A DNA stretch of 64,000 nt from Streptomyces liliifuscus (GCF_016598615.1 NZ_CP066831.1:7502001-7566000), one strand, 5' to 3'. Counted from the first letter of the stretch, positions 16,963 to 25,055 are shown. The notes: generated by a model from the letters alone, not told the origin. Program-made: numbers and translations.

Positions 16963-17304
16963 GTGGAGCTGCCTGTGAGGCCGGACGGCTCCGGGTGGCT
17001 TCTGCCCATGGGGATACCCGCGGGGGCCGGGCGATTGCTCGGATCGGGACGTACGGCGGATGTCTACGCGCTCGACGGCCACGACGGCCACGACGATCAC
17101 GATGGCCAGGGTGGCCTCGACGATTGCGACGGCCTCGGCGATGGTCCCGGCGGCGGGGCGTGGGTGCTGCGCCGGTACCGGGACGGCTACGGGGACGCGC
17201 AGGCCGAGGCGGCCGTCATGGAGTACGTACGAGGTCACGGCTATCCCGTGCCGCGCGTGCGGGCGGCGGACGCGCGCACCGACCTCGTGATGGAGCGGCT
17301 GTAG
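16963..17304 (+). pseudogene. Truncated aminoglycoside-phosphotransferase-like kinase
   Basis: 113 codons from GTG (GAGGG precedes it). The N-lobe of an APH/choline-kinase-type phosphotransferase is recognisable: LGSGRTADVYAL glycine loop, WVLRRYRDG lysine-region equivalent, AEAAVMEYVRGHGYPVPRV and the hinge-like TDLVMERL. It then stops at TAG, followed after 24 bp by a hairpin, so the catalytic C-lobe (HxDxxxxN and DxD) is missing. A low-complexity GHDGHDDHDGQGG insert sits between the first strands. Family members are about 270 residues, so I call it a remnant; an active shortened protein is unlikely. Confidence 0.7.
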
Positions 17305-17328
17305 TCACCAGGACCGACCACTCCGAGT

Positions 17329-17354
17329 CCCCGGACATGCCATGGCGTCCGGGG
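17329..17354. terminator. Bidirectional hairpin terminator
   Basis: Perfect 8-bp arms CCCCGGAC/GTCCGGGG with a 10-nt loop, between the truncated kinase stop (17304) and the convergent MBL-fold stop (17364). Confidence 0.65.
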
Positions 17355-17363
17355 AGGGCGGGT

Positions 17364-18389
17364 TCAAACGGCCACGTACGTCACCGGATCGCTGCCCGGT
17401 ACCGCTTCCGCGTGGCCCAGTTTCACCAGGCGGCGCAGGTGGGCCTCCGCCTCCGAGACGGCGATGTTCCTCGATCCGTAGGGGATGTCGTCCCACGGGC
17501 GGTTCCACTCCATGCGGACGGCGAGCTGCCAGGAGGTGAGCGGGGTGACGAGGAGGGAGCGGAGGTCGGTGAGGCGGGACTCGTGGTGGTCCAGCAACTC
17601 CCTTACGCGGGAGGGGGCGTCGGTGAAGGCGTGCAGGTGGGCCGGGAGGACCTCGGCCGGTTCGAGGCGGCCGATCCGTTCCAGTGAGTCGAGGTAGTCG
17701 CCGAGCGGGTCGGCGACGGTCTCGTCGTCCGGGTCCTCGTACAGGCCGATGTGCGGGGTGATCCTCGGCAGGAGGTGGTCGCCGGAGAACAGGCGTCCGT
17801 GGCCCGGGAGTTGGGCCGGATGGGCCTCCTCCAGGTGGAGGCAGACATGGCCGGGGGTGTGGCCCGGCGTCCAGATCGCGCGCAGGCGGCGGCCGGCGAG
17901 GTCGAGGAGCTCGCCGGGGACGATCTCGCGGTCGGGGAGCGCGGGGGAGGCGCCGGGGAACATACGGGAACGGGCCGTGCGCATCGGCGCCACGTGCTCC
18001 TCGGGAGCGCCCGAGGCGGTCAACTTGTCGGCCATGTACGTGAACCAGCGCCCGGGCCTGGTCCCGCGCGTCCGCCGTACGATCGAGATGTCGGCGGCGT
18101 GCATCGAGATCCAGGCGCCGGACGCCTCCCGTACCTTGCCCGACAGGCCGTGGTGGTCCGGGTGGTGATGGGTGATCACCACTCCGTGGATCTCCGCGAC
18201 GGACGTCCCGCACGCCAGGAGCCCCTCGGCGAGTGCGTCCCAGGACGCCGGATCGTCCCAGCCCGTGTCGATCAGCACCGGCCCGCGGTCGGTGTCCACG
18301 ACGTACACGAGTGTCGTTCCGAGTGGATTGTCCGGGATGGGAACCTCGACGGACCGTACGCCGCCGCCGTGATCGGTCACCTGTGCCAT
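17364..18389 (-). CDS. MBL-fold metallo-hydrolase, predicted KstR regulon member
   Basis: 341 residues. Metallo-beta-lactamase metal motif THHHPDHHG (His74, His76, Asp78, His79), then TPGHTPGHVCLHL and FSGDHLLPRITP, followed by a C-terminal winged-helix-like region (SEAEAHLRRLVKLGHAEAV), as in LACTB2-like hydrolases. It probably hydrolyses a thioester, ester or lactone. AGGGGA precedes the ATG at 18389. A perfect KstR-consensus site lies 36 bp upstream (18425-18438) in a region shared with the divergent aldehyde dehydrogenase, so a role in sterol degradation, for example on CoA thioesters, is inferred. The natural substrate is unknown. Confidence 0.85.
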   Translation of the reverse strand: MAQVTDHGGGVRSVEVPIPDNPLGTTLVYVVDTDRGPVLIDTGWDDPASWDALAEGLLACGTSVAEIHGVVITHHHPDHHGLSGKVREASGAWISMHAADISIVRRTRGTRPGRWFTYMADKLTASGAPEEHVAPMRTARSRMFPGASPALPDREIVPGELLDLAGRRLRAIWTPGHTPGHVCLHLEEAHPAQLPGHGRLFSGDHLLPRITPHIGLYEDPDDETVADPLGDYLDSLERIGRLEPAEVLPAHLHAFTDAPSRVRELLDHHESRLTDLRSLLVTPLTSWQLAVRMEWNRPWDDIPYGSRNIAVSEAEAHLRRLVKLGHAEAVPGSDPVTYVAV

Positions 18390-18424
18390 GGGTTCCCCTG
18401 TCGCCGACTCCCGGCCACTATAAC

Positions 18425-18438
18425 TAGAACCAGTTCCA
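18425..18438. promoter_or_regulatory. KstR operator upstream of MBL-fold gene
   Basis: TAGAACCAGTTCCA fits TnnAACnnGTTnnA at all eight fixed positions, 36 bp before the MBL-fold start. Confidence 0.78.
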
Positions 18439-18521
18439 ATGGGAGCCCAAGTCACTCATCGGGTCGGCGCGACGGATCGCGGGCGCGGTGAAGTGATGTG
18501 AGGTCCGTGGACTCCTCCAAC

Positions 18522-18535
18522 TAGAACTGGTATCA
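18522..18535. promoter_or_regulatory. KstR-like operator upstream of aldehyde dehydrogenase
   Basis: TAGAACTGGTATCA matches seven of eight fixed KstR positions (GTA for GTT), with an extra CAGTTCC half-site adjoining at 18534-18540. Confidence 0.65.
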
Positions 18536-18553
18536 GTTCCAGTGTCGTCATGT

Positions 18554-18584
18554 CTGATGAACCGTCAGTCTGATGCACCGTCAG
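18554..18584. promoter_or_regulatory. Tandem CTGAY-N5-RTCAG palindromes (sites B and C)
   Basis: Two copies, CTGATGAACCGTCAG (18554-18568) and CTGATGCACCGTCAG (18570-18584), 16 bp apart and 27 bp before the aldehyde dehydrogenase ATG. They differ at one base. Confidence 0.7.
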
Positions 18585-18611
18585 AAATGTCCTGCGGAGA
18601 GGCAGTCGGCC

Positions 18612-20069
18612 ATGACCGAGCTCGTGGAACACGGACAGCTGTTCATCGGCGGGGAGTTGGCCGCTCCCCTGGGCCAGGACGTGATCGAGGTGATCTCCCC
18701 GCACACCGAGGAGGTCATCGGCCGGGTGCCGCACGCCTCGCGGGCGGACGTCGACCGGGCCGTCGCGGTCGCGCGGACCGCGTTCGACGAGGGCCCCTGG
18801 CCGCGGATGTCCCTCGACGAGCGCATCGAGGTCGTCACCCGGATCAAGGACGCGATCGCCGTACGCCACGAGGAGATCGCCCGTGTCATCTCCTCCGAGA
18901 ACGGCTCCCCTTACTCCTGGAGCGTCCTCGCACAGGCCCTCGGCGCGATGATGGTGTGGGACGCGGCGATCACCGTCGCGCGGGACTTCACGTACGAGGA
19001 GACGCGCGACGGAGTGCTCGGGAAGATCCTCGTGCGGCGCGAGCCGGTCGGGGTCGTCGCGGCCGTCGCCCCCTGGAACGTCCCGCAGTTCGTGGCGGCG
19101 GCCAAGCTCGCGCCCGCGCTGCTGACCGGCTGCACGGTCGTGCTCAAGCCCTCGCCGGAGTCGCCGCTCGACGCGTACATACTCGGCGAGATCGCGAAGG
19201 AGGCCGGGCTGCCGGAGGGAGTGCTCTCGATCCTGCCGGCGGACCGTGAGGTGAGCGAGTACCTGGTCGGGCATCCCGGAATCGACAAGGTCTCCTTCAC
19301 GGGTTCGGTCGCCGCGGGCAGGCGGGTCATGGAGGTCGCCTCGCGCAATCTCACGCGCGTGACACTGGAGTTGGGCGGGAAGTCGGCGGCGGTGGTCCTG
19401 CCGGACGCGGACATCGAGACCTCCGTGCCGGGCATCGTCTCGGCGGCCTGGATGAACAACGGCCAGGCGTGCGTGGCGCAGACCCGCATCCTGCTGCCGC
19501 GGTCGCGCTACGACGAGTTCGCGGAGGCGTTCGCCGCGGCGGCGGGGGCGCTGGTGGTCGGCGACCCGCTGGACCCGGCGACCCAGGTGGGCCCGCTGGT
19601 CGCGCAACGGCAGCAGCAGCGCAACCTCGACTACATCCGCATCGGCCAGGAGGAGGGCGCCAAGATCCTCACGGGCGGCGGGCGTCCGGCGGGCCTCGAC
19701 CGCGGCTGGTACGTCGAGCCGACGCTCTTCGGTGACGTCGACAACTCCATGCGGATCGCTCGCGAGGAGATCTTCGGGCCGGTGATCTGTCTGCTCCCGT
19801 ACGGCGACGAGGCCGAGGCGGTCAAGATCGCCAACGACTCCGACTACGGGCTGAGCGGCAGCGTCTGGACGGGCGACGTGGCCCGTGGCATCGACGTGGC
19901 CCGCCAGGTCCGTACCGGCACGTACTCCGTCAACACCTTCAGCCTCGACATGCTCGGTCCCTTCGGCGGCTACAAGAACTCCGGCCTGGGGCGCGAGTTC
20001 GGTCCCGAGGGTTACAGCGAGTATCTGGAGCACAAGATGATCCACCTGCCGGCGGGCTGGGAGGCCTGA
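18612..20069 (+). CDS. NAD(P)-dependent aldehyde dehydrogenase, predicted sterol regulon
   Basis: 485 residues, standard ALDH length. Catalytic Cys287 in MNNGQACVAQ, general base Glu254 in LELGGKSA, Asn156 in APWNVPQF and the coenzyme loop FTGSVAAG are intact. The ATG at 18612 follows GGAGAGG. The upstream region has a KstR-like site and two CTGAY palindromes; the ferredoxin gene follows after 2 bp. A plausible role is oxidation of the terminal sterol aldehyde formed by CYP125 to the C26/C27 acid, or of another side-chain aldehyde; this is inference from context, as ALDH specificity cannot be read from sequence. Confidence 0.88.
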   Translation: MTELVEHGQLFIGGELAAPLGQDVIEVISPHTEEVIGRVPHASRADVDRAVAVARTAFDEGPWPRMSLDERIEVVTRIKDAIAVRHEEIARVISSENGSPYSWSVLAQALGAMMVWDAAITVARDFTYEETRDGVLGKILVRREPVGVVAAVAPWNVPQFVAAAKLAPALLTGCTVVLKPSPESPLDAYILGEIAKEAGLPEGVLSILPADREVSEYLVGHPGIDKVSFTGSVAAGRRVMEVASRNLTRVTLELGGKSAAVVLPDADIETSVPGIVSAAWMNNGQACVAQTRILLPRSRYDEFAEAFAAAAGALVVGDPLDPATQVGPLVAQRQQQRNLDYIRIGQEEGAKILTGGGRPAGLDRGWYVEPTLFGDVDNSMRIAREEIFGPVICLLPYGDEAEAVKIANDSDYGLSGSVWTGDVARGIDVARQVRTGTYSVNTFSLDMLGPFGGYKNSGLGREFGPEGYSEYLEHKMIHLPAGWEA

Positions 20070-20071
20070 GG

Positions 20072-20305
20072 ATGGGCGACCGCTGGCACGTCGAGGTCGA
20101 CCGCTCCCTCTGCATCGGCTCGGCCCAGTGCACCCACCTCGCCCCCACCGCCTTCCACCTCGACTCCGCCATGCAGTCCCACCCGGCGGACCCGGAGTCC
20201 GACGCCAACGAGAAGGTCCTGGAGGCGGCGGAGGGGTGTCCGGTGGAGGCGATCATGATCACCTTGCTGGGGAGCGGGGAGGCGGTGTTTCCGCCGGAGG
20301 AGTGA
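20072..20305 (+). CDS. 3Fe-4S-type ferredoxin, likely P450 electron donor
   Basis: 77 residues with CIGSAQC (Cys14, Cys20) and Cys56-Pro57, the C-x5-C-xn-CP pattern of actinobacterial [3Fe-4S] ferredoxins that serve cytochromes P450. Residue His22 lies near the position variable among such ferredoxins. It follows the aldehyde dehydrogenase after 2 bp, so it is co-transcribed and probably sterol-induced. CYP125 at 3816-5060 is the only P450 in the window and an obvious partner. A ferredoxin reductase is not present here. Confidence 0.88.
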   Translation: MGDRWHVEVDRSLCIGSAQCTHLAPTAFHLDSAMQSHPADPESDANEKVLEAAEGCPVEAIMITLLGSGEAVFPPEE

Positions 20306-20363
20306 GTCCTGGTGGAGGGGGCGCGTGTTCGGCTGCCGGCCGGTGGGGGCTGAGCGCGCCCAC

Positions 20364-20483
20364 GCGGCGGAGCCGCATGTCGATACAGCCCCGCGCCCCT
20401 TACGGGGCTGTGGGTGCGGCCGTCGGCTACTGGGCGCGGCGGAGTCGCACATCGATGCGGCCCCGCGCCCCTTGCGGGGCCGT
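20364..20483. repeat. Two 48-bp direct repeats with terminator hairpins
   Basis: Units at 20364-20411 and 20436-20483 (72-bp period), each GCGGCGGAG(C/T)CGCA followed by a hairpin with GCCCCGCGCCCCTT and GGGGC arms. They separate the convergent ferredoxin and kstR genes and probably act as a bidirectional terminator; the second reaches the kstR stop codon. Confidence 0.7.
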
Positions 20484-21130
20484 CAGTCGTCCGTTGACGT
20501 CAGGTCGATCAGTCTGCACACCGTTTCGATGTCGATCTTGACCTGGGCGATGGAGGCTCGGCCGGAGAGCCAGGTGATGAGGGCCGAGTGCCAGGTGTGT
20601 TCGATGACGCGGACCGCGGAGAGCTGGGCGGGGGTGGGGTCGTCGAGGCCCATCGCGTCGAGGATGATCACCGTGGTCTGGCGGGAGACCTGGTCGACCT
20701 CGGGGCTGACGCTGCGGTCGGCGAAGGTCAGGGCGCGGACCATCGCGTCGGCGAGATGCGGCTCGCGCTGAAGGGCGCGGAAGGCGCGCATCAGCGTCTC
20801 CGCCACCCGCTCCGCCGCCGTGTCGCCCGCCGGCGGCTTCTTGCGGAGCGTCCCGTGCATATGGGCGAGCTGGTCCTGCATCGTCGCGACCAGCAGATGC
20901 ACCTTGGAAGGGAAGTAGCGGTAGAGCGTGCCCAGGGCCACCTGGGACGACTCCGCGACCTCCCGCATCTGCACCGCGTCGAAGCCGCCCCGGCTCGCCA
21001 GCTGTGCGCTCGCGTGCAGGATGCGCCGCCGCCGCGCCTCCTGGCGCTCGGTGAGCGGGGGAGTGACCGGCTGCGCGGCCCGTACCGCCGGCTGCGCGGC
21101 CTTCGCCGAAGTCTTGGCTTCCGCAGGCAT
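20483..21130 (-). CDS. kstR: KstR-type TetR-family repressor of sterol catabolism
   Basis: 215 residues. After a 30-residue Ala-rich tail the TetR helix-turn-helix is almost the one of mycobacterial KstR (Rv3574) as I recall it: RRRILHASAQLASRGGFDAV, QMREVAESSQVALGTLYRYF, then PSKVHLLVA. The ligand domain also matches (EPHLADAMVRALTFAD, SEVDQV equivalent SPEVDQV, HTWHSALITWLSGRAS). KstR binds TnnAACnnGTTnnA and is released by 3-oxo-4-cholestenoyl-CoA type ligands. Seven such sites occur in this window, one in the divergent region 21131-21363. The ATG at 21130 has only a weak GGGA upstream. It ends against the repeat pair behind the ferredoxin gene. Confidence 0.9.
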   Translation of the reverse strand: MPAEAKTSAKAAQPAVRAAQPVTPPLTERQEARRRRILHASAQLASRGGFDAVQMREVAESSQVALGTLYRYFPSKVHLLVATMQDQLAHMHGTLRKKPPAGDTAAERVAETLMRAFRALQREPHLADAMVRALTFADRSVSPEVDQVSRQTTVIILDAMGLDDPTPAQLSAVRVIEHTWHSALITWLSGRASIAQVKIDIETVCRLIDLTSTDD

Positions 21131-21295
21131 GGATCCCGTTCCGTGACGTTCGTACAAGATTCGTAGAACAGAGGGCTCGATGGGGACGAGTGGGCGACAG
21201 CAGAGTAGAGCCCGGCCGTGGCGTGAATCACCTGATCCACCGCTCACAGGAGAGCTACCTGCCGGTAGATTCTGTGCTCCCTGAACGATCAAGTC

Positions 21296-21309
21296 TGAAA
21301 CTTGTTCTA
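21296..21309. promoter_or_regulatory. KstR operator between kstR and the glycosyltransferase operon
   Basis: TGAAACTTGTTCTA fits all eight fixed KstR positions. It is 55 bp upstream of the glycosyltransferase start and 166 bp upstream of kstR, so it could serve autoregulation, control of the glycosyltransferase operon, or both. Confidence 0.75.
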
Positions 21310-21363
21310 GATTACCGTCCCGAAGTAATCTCGCGGGAACGTGCTGGAAGAAGGGGGCCGAGA

Positions 21364-23178
21364 GTGACCCATGAGGCCATGGAGGCAGGCCTCCACGCGG
21401 GCTCGGCCGCCGACGCCGACCGACCGCTGCGCATCGCGCTCCTCACCTATAAAGGGAACCCGTTCTGCGGCGGCCAGGGCGTCTATGTACGGCACCTCTC
21501 GCGCGAGCTCGCCCGCCTCGGCCACGAGGTGGAGGTCATCGGCTCCCAGCCCTACCCCGTGCTCGACGAGGGCGAGGGGCTCGACGGGCTCTCCCTCACC
21601 GAGCTGCCCAGCCTCGACCTGTACCGCCACCCGGATCCCTTCCGGACGCCGAAGCGTGACGAGTTCCGTGACTGGGTCGACGCGCTCGAAGTCGGCACGA
21701 TGTGGACCGGCGGTTTCCCGGAACCGCTGACGTTCTCGCTTCGCGCCCGCCGTCATCTCCGCGCCCGGCGCGGCGACTTCGACGTCGTGCACGACAACCA
21801 GACCCTGGGGTACGGGCTGTTGGGGGACGTGGGTGCCCCGCTGGTCACCACCATCCACCACCCCATCACCGTGGACCGGCAGTTGGAGCTCGACGCCGCG
21901 GAGGGCCGGCGCCGCCGGATGTCCGTACGCCGCTGGTACGCGTTCACGCGCATGCAGAAGCGCGTCGCGCGCAGGCTCCCCTCCGTCCTCACCGTCTCCG
22001 GCACGTCCCGGCAGGAGATCGTCGAGCACCTCGGTGTACGCGACGACCGCATCCACGTCGTGCACATCGGCGCCGACACCGACCTCTTCTCACCGGATCC
22101 GTCCGTGCCGCAGGTGCCGGGGCGGATCGTCACCACGTCCAGCGCGGACGTTCCCCTCAAGGGCCTCGTCTTTCTCGTCGAGGCGCTCGCCAAGGTCCGT
22201 ACCGAGCACCCCGCGGCCCACCTCGTCGTGGTCGGCAAGCGTGCCGAGGACGGGCCGGTGGCCCAGCTCATCGAGCGGTACGGCCTCGAAGGCTCCGTCG
22301 AGTTCGTGAAGGGCATCTCGGACGCGGAGCTCGTCGACCTCGTGCGGTCCGCCGAGGTCGCCTGCGTGCCCTCCCTCTACGAGGGCTTCTCGCTGCCCGC
22401 CGCCGAGGCGATGGCGACCGGTACGCCGCTCGTGGCCACGACCGGCGGGGCGATCCCCGAGGTCACCGGCCCCGACGGCGAGACCTGCCTTGCCGTCGGG
22501 CCCGGCGACGCGGGGGCGCTGGCCGCTGGGCTGAGCAGGCTGCTGGGCGACCCCCGCCTGCGTGAACGACTCGGCTCCGCCGGACGGGAACGCGTCCTCC
22601 GCCACTTCACCTGGGCCAAGGCCGCGGAGGGCACGGTAGCCCGCTACCGTGAGGCGATCGCGAGCGCTGACCGCTCCGCGCCCCAGCCACAAAGCCGCTC
22701 CGCGGCAGGCACTGACCGCTCCGCGCCCCAGCCACAAAGCCGCTCTGCGGCAAGCACTGACCGCTCCGCGCCCCAGCTTCCCGGCCGCTCCGCGGCCTCA
22801 CAGGATGCGGGCCCGGCGCCCGCCACGCCTACAACCGAGGCGCCCGCGCCCGTCATGTCCGCGCCCGTGGCGCCCGCCGCGCCCGCACAGGCCGCGCCCG
22901 CACACGCGGCGCCCGCACACGCGGCGCCCGCACACGCGGCGCCCGCACAGGCCGCGCCCGCCGCACCCGCGGCGCCGGCCGCCTCGCCCGGCGCGGTGCC
23001 CCCCGAGCCCGCCCACGCGGTGCCCGCCACGCCCGCGCCCGCGGCGTCGGCCACCTCGCCCGGTCCGGTGGACGCCACGTCCGCGAACCGGCCCCCCACC
23101 CCCACCCCCGTGAACATGGCCGCCTCCGGGGCCACCCCCGTGGACACCCCTCACCGTGAAAGCAGGACCACGTGCTGA
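21364..23178 (+). CDS. GT4-family glycosyltransferase with Ala/Pro-rich C-terminal tail
   Basis: 604 residues. GT-B fold: N-domain with GNPFCGGQGVYVRHLSREL, C-domain with SSADVPLKGLVFLVEAL, VVVGKRAEDG and the donor-binding E-x7-E motif in YEGFSLPAAEAMATGTPLVA (about residue 340). It likely transfers a sugar from a nucleotide sugar to a cell-envelope or polyketide/lipid acceptor; the acceptor is unknown. Residues from about 435 form a low-complexity tail: three 15-residue repeats, then AHAAP-type repeats. GTG at 21364 is preceded by AAGGGGG. It is first of three overlapping genes (7-bp overlap with the methyltransferase) behind a KstR operator. Confidence 0.82.
   Translation: MTHEAMEAGLHAGSAADADRPLRIALLTYKGNPFCGGQGVYVRHLSRELARLGHEVEVIGSQPYPVLDEGEGLDGLSLTELPSLDLYRHPDPFRTPKRDEFRDWVDALEVGTMWTGGFPEPLTFSLRARRHLRARRGDFDVVHDNQTLGYGLLGDVGAPLVTTIHHPITVDRQLELDAAEGRRRRMSVRRWYAFTRMQKRVARRLPSVLTVSGTSRQEIVEHLGVRDDRIHVVHIGADTDLFSPDPSVPQVPGRIVTTSSADVPLKGLVFLVEALAKVRTEHPAAHLVVVGKRAEDGPVAQLIERYGLEGSVEFVKGISDAELVDLVRSAEVACVPSLYEGFSLPAAEAMATGTPLVATTGGAIPEVTGPDGETCLAVGPGDAGALAAGLSRLLGDPRLRERLGSAGRERVLRHFTWAKAAEGTVARYREAIASADRSAPQPQSRSAAGTDRSAPQPQSRSAASTDRSAPQLPGRSAASQDAGPAPATPTTEAPAPVMSAPVAPAAPAQAAPAHAAPAHAAPAHAAPAQAAPAAPAAPAASPGAVPPEPAHAVPATPAPAASATSPGPVDATSANRPPTPTPVNMAASGATPVDTPHRESRTTC
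22666..22800 (+). repeat. Three 45-bp in-frame tandem repeats in the glycosyltransferase gene
   Basis: Units 22666-22710, 22711-22755 and 22756-22800 encode (A/T)DRSAPQPQSRSAAG-type 15-mers; the first two are nearly identical, the third diverges at QLPG. A second run of 15-bp GCGCCCGCACACGCG units (AHAAP) follows at about 22890-22950. Confidence 0.85.
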
Positions 23179-23918
23179 CCGTCGACTTCTCCCGGTTTCC
23201 GCTTGCCCCGGGGGACCGTGTGCTGGATCTCGGGTGCGGGGCGGGGCGCCATGCGTTCGAGTGCTACCGGCGCGGCGCGCACGTCGTCGCGCTGGACCAG
23301 AACGCCGAGGAGATCCGCGAGGTCGCCAAGTGGTTCGCCGCGATGAAGGAGGCGGGCGAGGCGCCGGAGGGTGCGACCGCCACCGCCATGGAGGGTGACG
23401 CGCTCCAACTCCCCTTCCCCGACGAGTCGTTCGACGTCGTCATCATCTCCGAGGTGATGGAGCACATCCCGGACGACAAGGGCGTGCTCGCCGAGATGGT
23501 CCGCGTGCTCAAGCCCGGCGGACGGATAGCCGTCACGGTCCCGCGCTACGGGCCCGAGAAGGTCTGCTGGACGCTCTCGGACGCGTACCACGAGGTCGAG
23601 GGCGGCCACATCCGCATCTACAAGGCGGACGAGCTGCTCGCCAGGATCCGCGAGGCCGGCCTCACGCCGTACGGCACGCATCACGCCCACGCGCTGCACA
23701 GCCCCTACTGGTGGCTGAAGTGCGCGTTCGGCGTCGACAACGACAAGGCGCTGCCGGTGCGGGCGTACCACAAGCTCCTCGTCTGGGACATCATGAAGAA
23801 ACCCCTGGCCACCCGGGTCGCCGAACAGGCGCTGAACCCCCTGATCGGCAAGAGCTTCGTGGCGTACGCGACCAAGCCCCACCTGCCCGTCGACGCTGCC
23901 ACGGTGGACCCTTCGTGA
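23172..23918 (+). CDS. Class I SAM-dependent methyltransferase
   Basis: 248 residues. Motif I VLDLGCGAGRH (about 18-28), acidic post-I ALDQN, GDALQLPFPDESFDVV (motif II region) and LKPGGRIAVTVP (motif III) are intact; the C-terminal part SPYWWLKCAFG is hydrophobic. It transfers a methyl group to an unidentified acceptor. GTG at 23172 overlaps the glycosyltransferase end by 7 bp and its stop overlaps the next gene's GTG by 4 bp, so the three are a translationally coupled unit, plausibly acting successively on one glycolipid-like product. Confidence 0.85.
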   Translation: MLTVDFSRFPLAPGDRVLDLGCGAGRHAFECYRRGAHVVALDQNAEEIREVAKWFAAMKEAGEAPEGATATAMEGDALQLPFPDESFDVVIISEVMEHIPDDKGVLAEMVRVLKPGGRIAVTVPRYGPEKVCWTLSDAYHEVEGGHIRIYKADELLARIREAGLTPYGTHHAHALHSPYWWLKCAFGVDNDKALPVRAYHKLLVWDIMKKPLATRVAEQALNPLIGKSFVAYATKPHLPVDAATVDPS

Positions 23919-24985
23919 CGACACCGCGCACGGAGCACCTCGTCCTGACCGGAGTGCTCACCGCGGAACAGGCCGCGCAGACAGTCCGGGGCATCCTGGC
24001 CGTGCAGCGCGCGGACGGCGCCATACCGTGGTTCCGCGGCCACCACCTCGACCCTTGGGACCACACCGAGGCCGCCATGGCCCTGGACGCGGCCGGCGAG
24101 CACGAGGCCGCCGGGCGGGCGTACGACTGGCTGGCCCGGCACCAGAACCAGGACGGTTCCTGGTACGCGGCCTACGCCGACGGGGACGCCACCGACGTCA
24201 CCGACCGCGGCCGCGAGACCAACTTCTGCGCGTACGTCGCCGTCGGCGTGTGGCACCACTACCTCGCCACCGGCGACGACACGTTCCTGGACCGGCTCTG
24301 GCCGACCGTGTTCGCGGCCGTCGAGTTCGTCCTCGAACTGCAGCAGCCCGGCGGACAGATCGGCTGGAAGCGCGAGGACGACGGGACGCCCGTCAACGAC
24401 GCGCTGCTGACCGGGAGTTCGTCCGTCCACCACGCCCTGCGCTGTGCCCTCGCCATCGCCGAGGAGCGCGAGGAGCCGCAACCCGACTGGGAGTTGGCGG
24501 TGGGCGCGCTGCGCCACGCGATACGCCGGCACCCCGAGCGGTTCCTCGACAAGGACCGCTACTCGATGGACTGGTACTACCCGGTGCTCGGCGGCGCGCT
24601 GACGGGCGCCGAGGCGAAGGACCGCATAGAGGGGGGCTGGGACCGGTTCGTGGTCCCGGGGCTCGGCGTGCGGTGCGTCGTCCCCAACCCTTGGGTGACG
24701 GGCGGCGAGTCGGCCGAACTCGCCCTGGCGCTCTGGGCCGTGGGCGAGTCCGACCGTGCCCTGGAGATCCTTCAGTCGATCCAGCATCTGCGGGACCCGG
24801 GAACCGGCCTGTACTGGACGGGCTATGTCTTCGACGCCCAGGCCGTCTGGCCCGAGGAGCTGACCTCCTGGACGGCCGGTTCCCTGCTCCTCGCCGTCGC
24901 CGCTCTGGGCGGCGACGAGGCGACGTGCGCGGTCTTCAGCGGCGACCGCCTGCCGACGGGCCTGGACCCCGACTGCTGTCAGTAG
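23915..24985 (+). CDS. Prenyltransferase/squalene-cyclase-fold protein, cytoplasmic
   Basis: 356 residues of alpha/alpha-barrel repeats: ILAVQRADGAIPWFRGHH, YDWLARHQNQDGSWYAAYAD, RETNFCAYVAVGVWHHYLAT, QQPGGQIGWKREDDG. It resembles the terpenoid-cyclase/prenyltransferase or glycoside-hydrolase (GH15/GH127-like) alpha/alpha toroids. There is no signal peptide and no DxDD motif, so neither a hopene-type cyclase nor a classical prenyltransferase is proven. GTG at 23915 overlaps the methyltransferase stop. As third gene behind a glycosyltransferase and a methyltransferase, a role in making or trimming a glycosylated lipid or saccharide is inferred. Confidence 0.7.
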   Translation: MTTPRTEHLVLTGVLTAEQAAQTVRGILAVQRADGAIPWFRGHHLDPWDHTEAAMALDAAGEHEAAGRAYDWLARHQNQDGSWYAAYADGDATDVTDRGRETNFCAYVAVGVWHHYLATGDDTFLDRLWPTVFAAVEFVLELQQPGGQIGWKREDDGTPVNDALLTGSSSVHHALRCALAIAEEREEPQPDWELAVGALRHAIRRHPERFLDKDRYSMDWYYPVLGGALTGAEAKDRIEGGWDRFVVPGLGVRCVVPNPWVTGGESAELALALWAVGESDRALEILQSIQHLRDPGTGLYWTGYVFDAQAVWPEELTSWTAGSLLLAVAALGGDEATCAVFSGDRLPTGLDPDCCQ

Positions 24986-24993
24986 GGGCCGGG

Positions 24994-25055
24994 CACCTGC
25001 TCGGTACGTACGCGCACCTGCTCAGTACGTACTCCACCTGCTCAGTGCGTACTCA
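24994..25055. repeat. Three 20-21-bp tandem repeats
   Basis: CACCTGCTC(A/G)GT(A/G)CGTAC units begin at 24994, 25015 and 25035. They fill the gap between two convergent genes and contain TACGTA palindromes. Confidence 0.75.

Noticed and set aside
20364..20483. CRISPR-like repeat pair
   Set aside because: Only two units, with terminator hairpins and no spacers of regular length; no cas genes in the window.
21231..21245. Seventh CTGAY palindrome near kstR (CTGATCCACCGCTCA)
   Set aside because: Only one half matches; the second half is shifted, so the symmetry is lost.
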